Below are positions 8,067 through 15,882 of a DNA stretch of 64,000 nucleotides, piece by piece. The stretch is taken from the NCBI RefSeq assembly GCF_012910715.1, contig NZ_JABBHF010000011.1, positions 1 through 64,000 on the forward strand, written 5' to 3'. Numbering within the stretch: the first letter of the stretch is position 1; each line of letters starts with the position of its first letter. The DNA comes from Flavivirga algicola (GTDB lineage: Bacteria; Bacteroidota; Bacteroidia; Flavobacteriales; Flavobacteriaceae). The notes below the pieces were generated by a model that was given only the letters and a program-made list of their open reading frames with translations, did no database searches and was not told the DNA's origin. Position numbers and translations under genes: made by a program.

Positions 8067-8615
8067 TTACACAACTGCGCCTTTTAATGGCTGCGCTACA
8101 GGGAAATCTACCGGTACTTGAGTTGTTTGGTGGATATAATTAGAAATTGTTTTGTCTCCCACCAAAGCAATGGTATCGATTAAATTTCCTTTAGTATATC
8201 CAGCATTGAAGAAATTTTCCAAAACAGCTTCGTCTGTCTTTCCTCTGTTTTCTGTTATATTTTTAGCCAGCTGTGCCAAAGCATTTAATTTAGAATCGAA
8301 TGATGCATAACCTGCTCTTAATTCTAAGATTTGCGCATCGGTAAAACCATTCATTTTTCCAATAGCAGTATGTGCAGACAAACAGTAAACACATTGATTT
8401 ACTTCACTAACTGCTAAATTAACAACCTCTTTTTCTTTAGCCGATAATGATGTTTTTGCGTTTGAAAAATTCAAATAATTTTCTAATGCCGTATCACTAT
8501 GTGCATAGGTTGCGTATAAGTTTGGTACAAAACCTAAAGCTTTGTTTAAGTTATCGAAAATAGCCTGGTTATTTTCGCTTACTTCTTCTCTTTTTGGTAC
8601 ATTAAATGTGCTCAT
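8067..8615 (-). CDS. AhpD-like carboxymuconolactone decarboxylase-family protein
   Basis: This 182-residue protein carries the AhpD core motif VNQCVYCLSAHTAIGK. The Cys75-x2-Cys78 pair and His82 are the redox and proton-relay residues of alkylhydroperoxidase-type members. An N-terminal extension (VPKREEVSENNQAIFDNL) is typical of the peroxidase-related subfamily. The gene has its own promoter, preceded by a 25-base element also found before the adjacent 58-residue ORF. The AraC regulator two genes upstream is the obvious controller. A likely role is thiol-dependent peroxide or electrophile reduction, but the substrate is not known. Confidence 0.85.
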   Translation of the reverse strand: MSTFNVPKREEVSENNQAIFDNLNKALGFVPNLYATYAHSDTALENYLNFSNAKTSLSAKEKEVVNLAVSEVNQCVYCLSAHTAIGKMNGFTDAQILELRAGYASFDSKLNALAQLAKNITENRGKTDEAVLENFFNAGYTKGNLIDTIALVGDKTISNYIHQTTQVPVDFPVAQPLKGAVV

Positions 8616-8668
8616 AATCTTAATTTTTTAATATGTATTATTTTTAAATTCTATTGTTTGTAATTCTG

Positions 8669-8736
8669 GTACAAAGGTGCAACCATATAAAGCGCTGCAC
8701 CATGTAAGTTCTTCCTCTTTACTTGTCAATTATTCC
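8669..8736 (-). promoter_or_regulatory. Promoter and upstream regulatory element of the AhpD-like gene
   Basis: On the minus strand CACCTTTGTAC (8669-8679) is one base off the Bacteroidota TAnnTTTG box. Exactly 44 bases upstream of its gtacaaag (plus-strand reading) begins acttgtcaatt, within a 25-base element TTCC-N5-ACTTGTCAAT-N2-TTCC at 8712-8736. The same element at the same distance precedes the next gene upstream. The repeated TTCC and TGTCAAT halves look like an AraC-type activator site. Confidence 0.6.
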
Positions 8737-8738
8737 CA

Positions 8739-8915
8739 TTATAATTTTGAATGCATGATATTAGCATCTATATAAGGTGCTTCGGCATCGCAATAAAAAT
8801 CGTGAATATGTTTTTGTTCGCAATGTGTTTTAGGGCTTATAGTATTAAGCGCTCTCTTCTTATTATGTCTGAATATTTCAATTAAATTGAAAATGGATAT
8901 GTGTTTTAAGTTCAT
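8739..8915 (-). CDS. Small Cys/His-containing protein, 58 residues
   Basis: An ATG at 8915 opens a 58-codon frame ending at 8739. The product starts MNLKHISIFNLIEIF and contains THCEQKHIHDFYCD, a cluster of two Cys and three His that could bind metal or be redox-active. No signal peptide or TM is evident. The case for a real gene is the promoter: a CTTTGTAC box 25 bases upstream and a 25-base regulatory element duplicated exactly before the neighbouring AhpD-like gene. I recognise no family. By context it belongs to the same stress response as the AhpD-like and cupredoxin-like genes. Confidence 0.55.
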   Translation of the reverse strand: MNLKHISIFNLIEIFRHNKKRALNTISPKTHCEQKHIHDFYCDAEAPYIDANIMHSKL

Positions 8916-8939
8916 AACTTTTACTGTTTAAATTATACA

Positions 8940-9007
8940 GTACAAAGTTGCATTATAACAGGATGCTATAAAATGAATGAATTTCCCTAAAACTTGTCAA
9001 TTTTTCC
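8940..9007 (-). promoter_or_regulatory. Promoter and upstream regulatory element of the 58-residue ORF
   Basis: On the minus strand CAACTTTGTAC (8940-8950) resembles the Bacteroidota -7 box. The element TTCC-N5-ACTTGTCAAT-N2-TTCC lies at 8983-9007 and overlaps the stop codon of the AraC gene. The 44-base spacing between box and ACTTGTCAAT matches the AhpD promoter exactly. Confidence 0.6.
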
Positions 9008-9855
9008 TATGAAGCAGATTTAAGCTGCTTTTTAAAATCTGAAGGTGATACAGAAGTATATTTTTTAAACAATCTGCTTAGATGTGAAGCGTCTTCAAAA
9101 CCAATTTCAAAAGCAATTTCTTTGGCTGTTTTATCTGTATAAACTAACAACCGTTTTGATTCAAGAATAAGACGTTCGTGAATTATTTTTAACGGACTTG
9201 TATTTAGTTTAGCAAATGTATTGGATAAGGTTTTTGGAGATTTAAAAAGTTTATCGGCATAAAAGCCAACACTATGCTCTTGTCTAAAATAAGATTCTAC
9301 CAAAACATTAAAACTTCTCAATAACTCTATTTTTGAATCTTTAGAGGTTAGCGCTGTTTCGGTATTATCTTTAGCTTTAAGTATACGCGTACTTTTAATA
9401 ATAAATCTGGCCATAAGCATGCGCAGCATTTCAGCTTGAATGTTATCTTTGGTTTCCAACTCGTCAACAAACACCTCATGAAGGGTGTTGAACTTATTCT
9501 GTTCTTTTTCATTTAAATGAATAAGAGGTAAATATTCGTTTCCAAAAAATAACAAACCCGCACAACCAACTTCTTGGTCGTGGTCTTTAATACAATAAAA
9601 TTCCCTGTTAAATTGATACACTACCAAATCCTTACCTTCAATAAATTGCAAATATTGAATATTTGTTAATGCCAAAACACTATGTGGTTCGATAGTAAAA
9701 GGTAGACTGTCCACAATAATCTCTGCGCTTGAATCTTTAGTTCTTATAAACGTAAATAATTCTACTTGCTTAGATTTTTTGTACGATTCTAAAAGCGACT
9801 CATTGCCTACTTTTAAAATGGCATCTGTAGAAAATTCAGAGAATAAATGTGTCAT
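9007..9855 (-). CDS. AraC-family transcriptional regulator
   Basis: The 282-residue protein has an N-terminal cupin-like sensing domain (SLPFTIEPHSVLALTNIQYL, about 50-70). The C-terminal double HTH is at about 190-280, with YADKLFKSPKTLSNTFAKL as the first recognition region and KEIAFEIGFEDASHLSRLFK as the second. The last motif is the AraC/XylS signature. It lies upstream of the 58-residue ORF and AhpD-like gene, each preceded by the same 25-base element, so it is the likely activator of both. An inverted repeat at 9878-9901 before its start could serve autoregulation. The effector is unknown. Confidence 0.9.
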   Translation of the reverse strand: MTHLFSEFSTDAILKVGNESLLESYKKSKQVELFTFIRTKDSSAEIIVDSLPFTIEPHSVLALTNIQYLQFIEGKDLVVYQFNREFYCIKDHDQEVGCAGLLFFGNEYLPLIHLNEKEQNKFNTLHEVFVDELETKDNIQAEMLRMLMARFIIKSTRILKAKDNTETALTSKDSKIELLRSFNVLVESYFRQEHSVGFYADKLFKSPKTLSNTFAKLNTSPLKIIHERLILESKRLLVYTDKTAKEIAFEIGFEDASHLSRLFKKYTSVSPSDFKKQLKSAS

Positions 9856-9877
9856 ATTTACTAGGTCTCCAAGAAAC

Positions 9878-9901
9878 CAATAACATTACAAATTGTTATT
9901 G
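9878..9901. promoter_or_regulatory. Inverted repeat upstream of the AraC gene
   Basis: caataaca at 9878-9885 and tgttattg at 9894-9901 form a perfect 8-bp inverted repeat around an 8-base spacer, 23 bases upstream of the araC start codon. It could be an autoregulatory operator. Beyond it, up to 10109, I see no gene. Confidence 0.35.
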
Positions 9902-10109
9902 CAAATTCCTTTAAGAGGTTAAAAGATTTTTTATTTTAGTGTTATAATGTAGGTAAACGAGTTTGAAGATGGAGATTCACTATTACTAATTGGGAAGAAA
10001 AAATAACGACACTATCACCCTATATATACAAAATAGGTACAAACTGGTTAAAGCCTCCTAAAGGTATCTCGATTCTATAAGCTTAAAGACCGCAAAACCT
10101 ATAAGTAAG

Positions 10110-12260
10110 TCACTTATGCAATTTTAGCTGAATACGTTTTCGCAGAATATCAACTTCTAATACCTTCACTATAATTTGTTGATGCAAACTAACATATTCG
10201 TTAACATCCTTTACAAAAGAGTCGGACAGATTTGAGACATGAATCAACCCACTTTCTTTAATACCTACATCCACAAAACAGCCAAAGTTGGTAATATTAT
10301 TGACAATCCCTGGAAGCAATTGCCCCTCCCTTAAATCTTCAATAGTCTTTATATTTTGATTAAATGTAAACACTTTTGCTTGCTCTCGAACATCCAGCCC
10401 TGGTTTCTCAAGTTCTTTAATAATATCTTGAAGCGTTGGCAACCCTACTGAATCGGTACAATATGTTTTCAAGTCTATGCTTTTAAGAAGCGCTGTATTA
10501 CCTATAAGATCTTGAACACTCTTACCCAAATCTTTAGCCATTTTAGTAATAACAGCATAACTTTCGGGATGCACAGCAGAATCGTCTAACGGATTTTTAG
10601 CATCTTTAATCCTTAAAAAAGCAGCACCTTGTTCAAAGGCCTTCCCTCCTAAGCGTGGCACTTTTTTAATATCATTTCTTGAAGTAAACACACCATTTTC
10701 ATTACGGAAATTAAAAATATTCTCTGCTAGCTTCGGGCCAATCCCAGACACATAACTCAATAAGCTTTTACTTGCTGTATTGATATTCACTCCAACCGAA
10801 TTTACACAGTGTTCAACAACAGTATCCAAAGATTTCTGAAGCTTTGTTTGGTCCACATCATGTTGATATTGTCCCACACCAATAGATTTCGCATCGATTT
10901 TAACCAGTTCTGCCAACGGGTCCTGTAACCGTCGACCTATGGACACTGAACCTCTTACCGTAACATCATAATCCGGAAATTCTTCACGTGCAATTTTTGA
11001 TGCTGAATAAATACTAGCTCCAGCTTCACTTACCACAAAAACCTGAATATCGTTTTTAAAACGAATTTTTCTAATTAAGGCTTCTGTTTCTCGTGATGCC
11101 GTACCATTACCAATAGCAATTGCTTCTATTTTATAAGCATCTGCCAACGAGCTTATTTTTTTCATCGCACCTGTGGCATCACTTTTTGGTGGATGCGGAT
11201 AAATGGTTTCATTATATTTTAATTGCCCTTGCGCATCTAAACATACCACTTTGCAACCCGTTCTAAAACCTGGGTCTATGGCCAAAACACGTTTTTCTCC
11301 TAAGGGAGACCCCAGTAATAATTGTTTTAAATTTTTTGCAAATACATTAATGGCAGATTCGTCTGCTTTTTCCTTAGCTATTTGTAGTGCTTCATTGCTT
11401 AAAGATGGTAATAACAAACGTTTGTAAGCATCCTTGATAGCCAACTCTATTTGATCTGCACAGGCATTATTGCTACGAATCATCCTACTTTCAATCTTAT
11501 CTAAAGCTCTGTCGTTATCTATTTCTACTTTAACACGAATAAAGCCTTCTTTTTCTGCTCTTAAAATAGCTAATAATCTGTGTGACGGAATTCTACTTAA
11601 ATTTTCAGACCAATCAAAATAATCCCTAAATTTTTGAGCTGTTTCATCTCTTACACTGAGTGCCGTCGAAGTGTCAGCTTTCGACTTTACAACTTTTGTA
11701 GTAATCATTGCAAAACGCTCTAGTTGATAACGGATGTTATTTCTAATGTCGGTGCGCTCGTTTACCCATTCTGCAATAATATGCCTAGCACCTTCTAAAG
11801 CGGCTTCAACCGAATGAACATTATCTTTTATATAATTAAAAGCAATCGATTCGACATCATTGGCATTCTGACTCATAATAATTTTAGCCAAAGGCTCCAA
11901 GCCATTTTTACGAGCAGTCTCTGCTTTCGTTTTTCTACTTTTTTTGTACGGTAGATAAATATCTTCAAGTGTTGTTAAATCTTGAGCCGATGTTATTTTT
12001 TGTTTTAATTCTGGTGTTAAAACAGCTTGTTCTTCCAAAGCTTTTAAAATAGCTTTTTTTCGTTTATCTAAAGTTTCGAAGACTTCCTTATTCTTTACAA
12101 TCTCTCCAATTTGAACTTCATCTAAATTACCTGTTCGCTCCTTTCTATAACGTGAAATAAACGGAACCGTACAATCTTCATTGAGTAATTCAACTGTATT
12201 TTTTACAGCATGTTCTGGGAGTTGGGTTTGGGAAACTATAAACTTTAAAATATCAATCAT
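10110..12260 (-). CDS. tex: Tex-family S1 RNA-binding protein
   Basis: The 716-residue protein follows Tex order: an N-terminal helical region with VPFISRYRKERTGNLDE (about 32-48), a YqgF/RNase H-like domain (RVLAIDPGFRTGCKVV), helix-hairpin-helix DNA-binding motifs (SYVSGIGPKLAENIFNFR, then VPRLGGKAFEQGAAFLRI) and a C-terminal S1 domain (LLPGIVNNITNFGCFVDVG onwards). Tex acts in transcription and RNA handling in the cytoplasm. It appears intact and monocistronic. One oddity is residues 196-203, DTSTALSV: they are encoded by a copy of a dispersed palindromic repeat and form a loop insertion before the conserved KFRDYF segment. Confidence 0.93.
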   Translation of the reverse strand: MIDILKFIVSQTQLPEHAVKNTVELLNEDCTVPFISRYRKERTGNLDEVQIGEIVKNKEVFETLDKRKKAILKALEEQAVLTPELKQKITSAQDLTTLEDIYLPYKKSRKTKAETARKNGLEPLAKIIMSQNANDVESIAFNYIKDNVHSVEAALEGARHIIAEWVNERTDIRNNIRYQLERFAMITTKVVKSKADTSTALSVRDETAQKFRDYFDWSENLSRIPSHRLLAILRAEKEGFIRVKVEIDNDRALDKIESRMIRSNNACADQIELAIKDAYKRLLLPSLSNEALQIAKEKADESAINVFAKNLKQLLLGSPLGEKRVLAIDPGFRTGCKVVCLDAQGQLKYNETIYPHPPKSDATGAMKKISSLADAYKIEAIAIGNGTASRETEALIRKIRFKNDIQVFVVSEAGASIYSASKIAREEFPDYDVTVRGSVSIGRRLQDPLAELVKIDAKSIGVGQYQHDVDQTKLQKSLDTVVEHCVNSVGVNINTASKSLLSYVSGIGPKLAENIFNFRNENGVFTSRNDIKKVPRLGGKAFEQGAAFLRIKDAKNPLDDSAVHPESYAVITKMAKDLGKSVQDLIGNTALLKSIDLKTYCTDSVGLPTLQDIIKELEKPGLDVREQAKVFTFNQNIKTIEDLREGQLLPGIVNNITNFGCFVDVGIKESGLIHVSNLSDSFVKDVNEYVSLHQQIIVKVLEVDILRKRIQLKLHK
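11653..11674. repeat. Dispersed palindromic repeat inside tex
   Basis: ACACTGAGTGCCGTCGAAGTGT with inverted ends (acact / agtgt) matches the intergenic unit CACTGAGTATAGTCGAAGTG at 43290-43309 in 17 of 20 positions. Here it is read in frame on the minus strand as DTSTALSV. Confidence 0.7.
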
Positions 12261-12294
12261 TTATTTTGTCTGAATTAAATTGAGCGCATAAAAA

Positions 12295-12328
12295 ATCTCG
12301 TTTTCAAAAATAACATTGAAAACGAGAT
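12295..12328 (-). terminator. Terminator of the OmpA/lipocalin operon
   Basis: A perfect 12-bp stem atctcgttttca / tgaaaacgagat with a 10-base loop lies 22 bases past the stop of the minus-strand ompA-like gene. Read on the minus strand, it is followed by a T run. Confidence 0.85.
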
Positions 12329-12350
12329 GTATGCAAGTTTAATTCTAATT

Positions 12351-13055
12351 TTAATTATTCGCTTCGGCCTTGGCTTCTTCAATCATTTTTTCATTGGGTA
12401 AAATAGCGATATTAACGCGTCGGTTTTTTGCTCGCCCTTCTACAGTAGAATTATCGTGCATAGGCTGATCTTCTCCAAACCAATTTGTAGTAAACCTTCC
12501 AGAGCTAAGCCCTTTTCCCTTAAAATAGTTTGTCACTGCGTATGCTCTGTTTTTTGATAAGTTCATGTTATAATTGGCATCTCCAGTATTATCGGTATGA
12601 CCTACAACTAAAATATTAGTATCTGGATATTCTTTAAAGACTCCTGCCAATTTATTCAATGTTTTTTGAGAAGAAGCATTAATATTATACTTATTTGTAT
12701 CAAAATAAACGCCGCTACCCTCGTCAAACGTTACTACGATACCATCATCTACACGCTCAACCTCTGCACCAGGAATTTCTTCTTCTATTTTCTGGGCTTG
12801 CTTATCCATTTTATTTCCAATGAGCACTCCAGCAGTTCCTCCAATAACACCACCAATGACAGCTCCCAGTTCTCCATTGCCTCCTTTACCTACATTATTA
12901 CCAATAATAGCACCCAAAATAGCACCACCAGTAGCACCAATTACGGCACCTTTTTGTTTGTTATTGGCATTTTGTACGGCTTTACAATTTGTTAGACTCA
13001 TTGTTAAAATAAGTGCCAAAAAGATTAATCCAATTTTGTTTAAAAATGTCTTCAT
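12351..13055 (-). CDS. OmpA-family lipoprotein with glycine-zipper domain
   Basis: This 234-residue protein has a lipoprotein signal (MSLTNCKA, Cys about 24). A glycine-zipper membrane-interacting segment follows at about 35-85 (GAVIGATGGAILGAIIG). The C-terminal OmpA domain binds peptidoglycan, with ILVVGHTDNTGDANYN and the final NRRVNIAI motif (about 115-225). The architecture matches YiaD-like envelope anchors. It is placed 4 bases after the stop of the lipocalin-like gene, so the two form one operon ended by the hairpin at 12295-12328. Confidence 0.9.
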   Translation of the reverse strand: MKTFLNKIGLIFLALILTMSLTNCKAVQNANNKQKGAVIGATGGAILGAIIGNNVGKGGNGELGAVIGGVIGGTAGVLIGNKMDKQAQKIEEEIPGAEVERVDDGIVVTFDEGSGVYFDTNKYNINASSQKTLNKLAGVFKEYPDTNILVVGHTDNTGDANYNMNLSKNRAYAVTNYFKGKGLSSGRFTTNWFGEDQPMHDNSTVEGRAKNRRVNIAILPNEKMIEEAKAEANN

Positions 13056-13059
13056 TATT

Positions 13060-13530
13060 TTATTGTTTATTAAAATTCATTGTAATTGTAAATGGTTTAC
13101 CACCAACAGACACGGTCTGTTCCCATTGCATGGTCGCATCTGATAATGAGATTAATTTTAATCGAAAACCACGATTGGTTTCAGATTTATACTTCTCATT
13201 GGTTGGCTTAAGCAGAAAATCGTAAAGCCCTGTTTGGGGATCAATTTCTTGAATTGTAAACACAAAATTTCGAATGCCGCTTGAACAACCAGGACCGTTA
13301 ATATTGTAAATTCCCGTATTATTATTGGGAACAAACTGCCACGTGCTTCCTTCAAAACATTCTTTTGAAGAATCACTAAGCAAATTAACATTATAGGTTC
13401 CTTTCTCACTATAAGTTATTGAGTTTAGTACCCAATCTCCTTTAATTACTTTTTTCGAATCTCTTACAGTTTTTGATGTTCCGCAGGAAATTAAGCTAAT
13501 AGCTATTAAAAAAATAAGTGTGTTTTTCAT
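13060..13530 (-). CDS. Lipocalin-like lipoprotein
   Basis: The 156-residue product begins with a lipoprotein signal (LISCGTSK, Cys17). A beta-rich domain opens with IKGDWVLNSITY, a common start of the lipocalin-like family in Bacteroidota. Two further Cys (ECFEG and GPGCSSG) may form a disulfide. It is the first gene of a two-gene operon with the OmpA-like lipoprotein, separated by 4 bases. Such proteins are envelope components of unknown ligand. The family call rests on the N-terminal motif and length. Confidence 0.75.
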   Translation of the reverse strand: MKNTLIFLIAISLISCGTSKTVRDSKKVIKGDWVLNSITYSEKGTYNVNLLSDSSKECFEGSTWQFVPNNNTGIYNINGPGCSSGIRNFVFTIQEIDPQTGLYDFLLKPTNEKYKSETNRGFRLKLISLSDATMQWEQTVSVGGKPFTITMNFNKQ

Positions 13531-13788
13531 AAATTTAAATTTAATTGGTATGTAATGACATTTACGAATTTAAGACTCCCTTTAGATTTTTTTATATAAT
13601 TTTTCTGAAGAAGTTTAAGCTCTTAAATATAGATAAGTATAAGACACCGATCATCTAGGTTAGTCACTTTTTTTTATACAATTTCATTAAAAATACAATG
13701 AATTAAAAAGCTAAGTTTTAAGTTTCAGAAAGTTAAACTGAAAACAAGCATATCTTGTGAAAATTTAGCCCATTAAAGAGGCGCGTAT

Positions 13789-13950
13789 TTAAGCCACTTT
13801 TTTAAGCAAGTCGAAACAAGGACATTTTTTGCAACGTTTTTTTTCGCCTTTCTTGAATTTCTTGCAACAGCTGGTTTTCACCTTATCGGTAGTAATGATA
13901 CCAATCTGTTGTAATTTTTTTATAGCTTTTTGCTTTTTCTTCTTGCCCAA
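13789..13950 (-). CDS. Small Lys/Cys-rich protein downstream of ferritin
   Basis: From a TTG at 13950 this frame gives 53 residues: a lysine-rich start (GKKKKQKAIKKLQQIG), then TSCCKKFKKGEKKRCKKCPC, a CC...C-x2-C-x-C pattern suitable for zinc or an Fe-S cluster, ending FDLLKKVA. The frame stays open upstream to 14023 but has no ATG, GTG or TTG there. A TATTTTTG promoter box lies only about 30 bases upstream (minus strand, near 13980-13987), which supports the TTG start. It lies 77 bases after ferritin on the same strand, so a role in metal handling is a reasonable guess. I do not recognise a named family. Confidence 0.5.
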   Translation of the reverse strand: MGKKKKQKAIKKLQQIGIITTDKVKTSCCKKFKKGEKKRCKKCPCFDLLKKVA

Positions 13951-14026
13951 AACTGAATCTAAGATTTCGATAACGTGGCAAAAATAGCTTATTTTTATTA
14001 AATCTAAATAAGATTAAGTGTTAAAA

Positions 14027-14545
14027 TTATTCAGGAGCATTGGTTGCTGCAGTTGTAACTGTTAAATTTTCGATATCTCTGTCGAATAGGTACAGGCCTC
14101 CTTTATCATCACCAATCATGTTTATCTTATCAAGAATGGTACGGGCTACTGCTTCTTCTTCTATTTGTTCGGCAACATACCACTGTAAAAAGTTATGTGT
14201 TGCATAATCTTTTTCCTGAAGACTTATATGCACCAACTCGTTGATACTCTGAGACACATATACTTCATGATCAAATAATTTTTCAAACATTTCTTTAAAA
14301 GATTTAAAGGTAACATTCGGCGCCGCTAATTGGGAAATTTTGGCATGTCCGCCACGTTCATTAACAAACTTCACCAGTTTCAGCATATGTTCCCGTTCTT
14401 CATCAGATTGCGCATACATAAAATTGGATACACCTTCTAAGCCTTTCACTTCAGCCCAGCATGCCATCGCTAAATAAATTTGAGAGGATTCTGCTTCTAT
14501 TCTTATTTGATTGTTTAATGCTTCTTCTATGGTTTTTGATAACAT
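14027..14545 (-). CDS. Ferritin (non-heme, ferroxidase-active)
   Basis: The 172-residue four-helix protein carries the ferroxidase centre residues of bacterial ferritins: IEAESSQIYLAMACWAE (about 16-32), then DEEREHMLKLV (about 48-58), and Glu-rich helices ending with VAEQIEEEAVARTILDKI. It stores iron in a 24-mer cytoplasmic cage. A TAATTTTG promoter box lies 26 bases upstream of the start (14571-14578). The Cys-rich mini-gene follows on the same strand. Confidence 0.95.
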   Translation of the reverse strand: MLSKTIEEALNNQIRIEAESSQIYLAMACWAEVKGLEGVSNFMYAQSDEEREHMLKLVKFVNERGGHAKISQLAAPNVTFKSFKEMFEKLFDHEVYVSQSINELVHISLQEKDYATHNFLQWYVAEQIEEEAVARTILDKINMIGDDKGGLYLFDRDIENLTVTTAATNAPE

Positions 14546-14570
14546 GAGTTCTTTTTTATGTAAAGTTAAA

Positions 14571-14578
14571 CAAAATTA
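14571..14578 (-). promoter_or_regulatory. Ferritin promoter, -7 box
   Basis: TAATTTTG on the minus strand matches the Bacteroidota TAnnTTTG box, 26 bases upstream of the ferritin start codon. Confidence 0.55.
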
Positions 14579-15140
14579 ATCATAGAATTTTTCCAAAATA
14601 TAAGTTTTAGATTTATAGAATAAAGAAATCTTTAATACCTAAAAATCGTTTTTGCTGCAATTTAAGTTACCTGATTGAGCATGGTTATTTATTTTGTAAA
14701 AAAAGTTTACAAATATCTTTATCTATGTGATTAAAACATAAATCAAATAATGATTTTATGTGAACAGGTTTTGTATTAGAGCAAATCTTGTAAACAAATG
14801 CGAACCTTTTTAACCAATTAGAAACTCTCCAAAACTTTCATTGGCATTCAAAAATGCTATCTGCAAGACGTTTTTATCATGAAGTATTTTTCATTTAATA
14901 GTTCTTCATGAAATATAACAGATGAATATTCTGAAAATCAATCCTTTTTATTCCTTGCTTCATAAAGGATAACCAATGCTATTTAACAACCATTATGTAA
15001 ACCTATTCCTCTTTTTTTGTAAAAAAAGTATGCTTAAAATTAAAATATGTAAAAAAAATCCCTTAATTTAATCGTTTTATTAGTTTAACCTCCTAAAGAC
15101 TAACAATTAGCATAATTACTAACTTTATATACCTTATTTT
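14579..15140. other. Long AT-rich intergenic region without a recognisable gene
   Basis: The 560-base gap between ferritin and the divergent Tat-type gene holds no convincing ORF. A 15-base sequence ttttgtaaaaaaagt occurs identically at 14692-14706 and 15015-15029, with a partial third copy near 15048. These could be regulatory repeats for the cluster starting at 15141. Confidence 0.4.
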
Positions 15141-15725
15141 ATGAATCGAAGAAAATTTTTATCATCTGGTACTATTGGATTAAGTGCTATATCGATGATC
15201 CCATCGTCAATTATTGCTAATAACAATCCTGTTTCTGTTTTCTCTATCGGAGAAGGGTTTAACCGGGTTTCTAGTCAAATTAATCATATTTCTGTAGCAT
15301 TTCTACCTCAGCATTTTCTTAAGGCGCATACCGCTTTAATGCACATCCTTTTAAAAAAAGGATACAGTTATGATAATACTAAAGTTGTAAAATTAAGTTC
15401 TAATTGCTTTGCAATCCCTTTAAGCAAAAAACCTCTGATAGGTTTTAATACCAAAGAACTTGCTTTATTGATAGAACATAAAGGAAATTGTAAACACTAT
15501 ATTCTTAACGAAAACACAACAATCGCATTTAATTCATTGGTTGAAAACTTTAGCAAAAGTTCAGATTCCCATGAGCTAAATCTAGATGCCATTGCGTTTT
15601 CGGCTCCCGCAAAAGTCATTAAAAAATCTGATGGTAAAGAAAATAGATTTGTTTATAAAAATGCAGATGGAAACACTGTTACCTTAATAGGTTCCTCTAA
15701 ACGACAAATAGCAATGGTTAACTAG
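15141..15725 (+). CDS. Hypothetical exported protein with Tat-type signal
   Basis: The 194-residue product begins MNRRKFLSSGTIGLSAISM, a twin-arginine-like signal followed by a short hydrophobic core and a probable cleavage after about residue 26 (SIIANN). The mature part has no motif I recognise. It contains INHISVAFLPQHFLKAHTA and ends SSKRQIAMVN. It is the first of five co-oriented genes (formyltransferase, two tail-collar proteins, T9SS protein), with gaps of 157, 43, 29 and 110 bases. Folding before export would fit a Tat substrate. The function is unknown. Confidence 0.6.
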   Translation: MNRRKFLSSGTIGLSAISMIPSSIIANNNPVSVFSIGEGFNRVSSQINHISVAFLPQHFLKAHTALMHILLKKGYSYDNTKVVKLSSNCFAIPLSKKPLIGFNTKELALLIEHKGNCKHYILNENTTIAFNSLVENFSKSSDSHELNLDAIAFSAPAKVIKKSDGKENRFVYKNADGNTVTLIGSSKRQIAMVN

Positions 15726-15882
15726 AGAGAAGGGTTATGTAGATTTAATAGTCTTATATATTTCTTACTCTATTTAACTGAATGCATAGAATATCTATAA
15801 AATTATCTCTCTTTAATAATTATAGTAGTTCAGCCATGTGATCTATTTTTTTTCACTTGGTTCATCATAAAACTATGAATTT

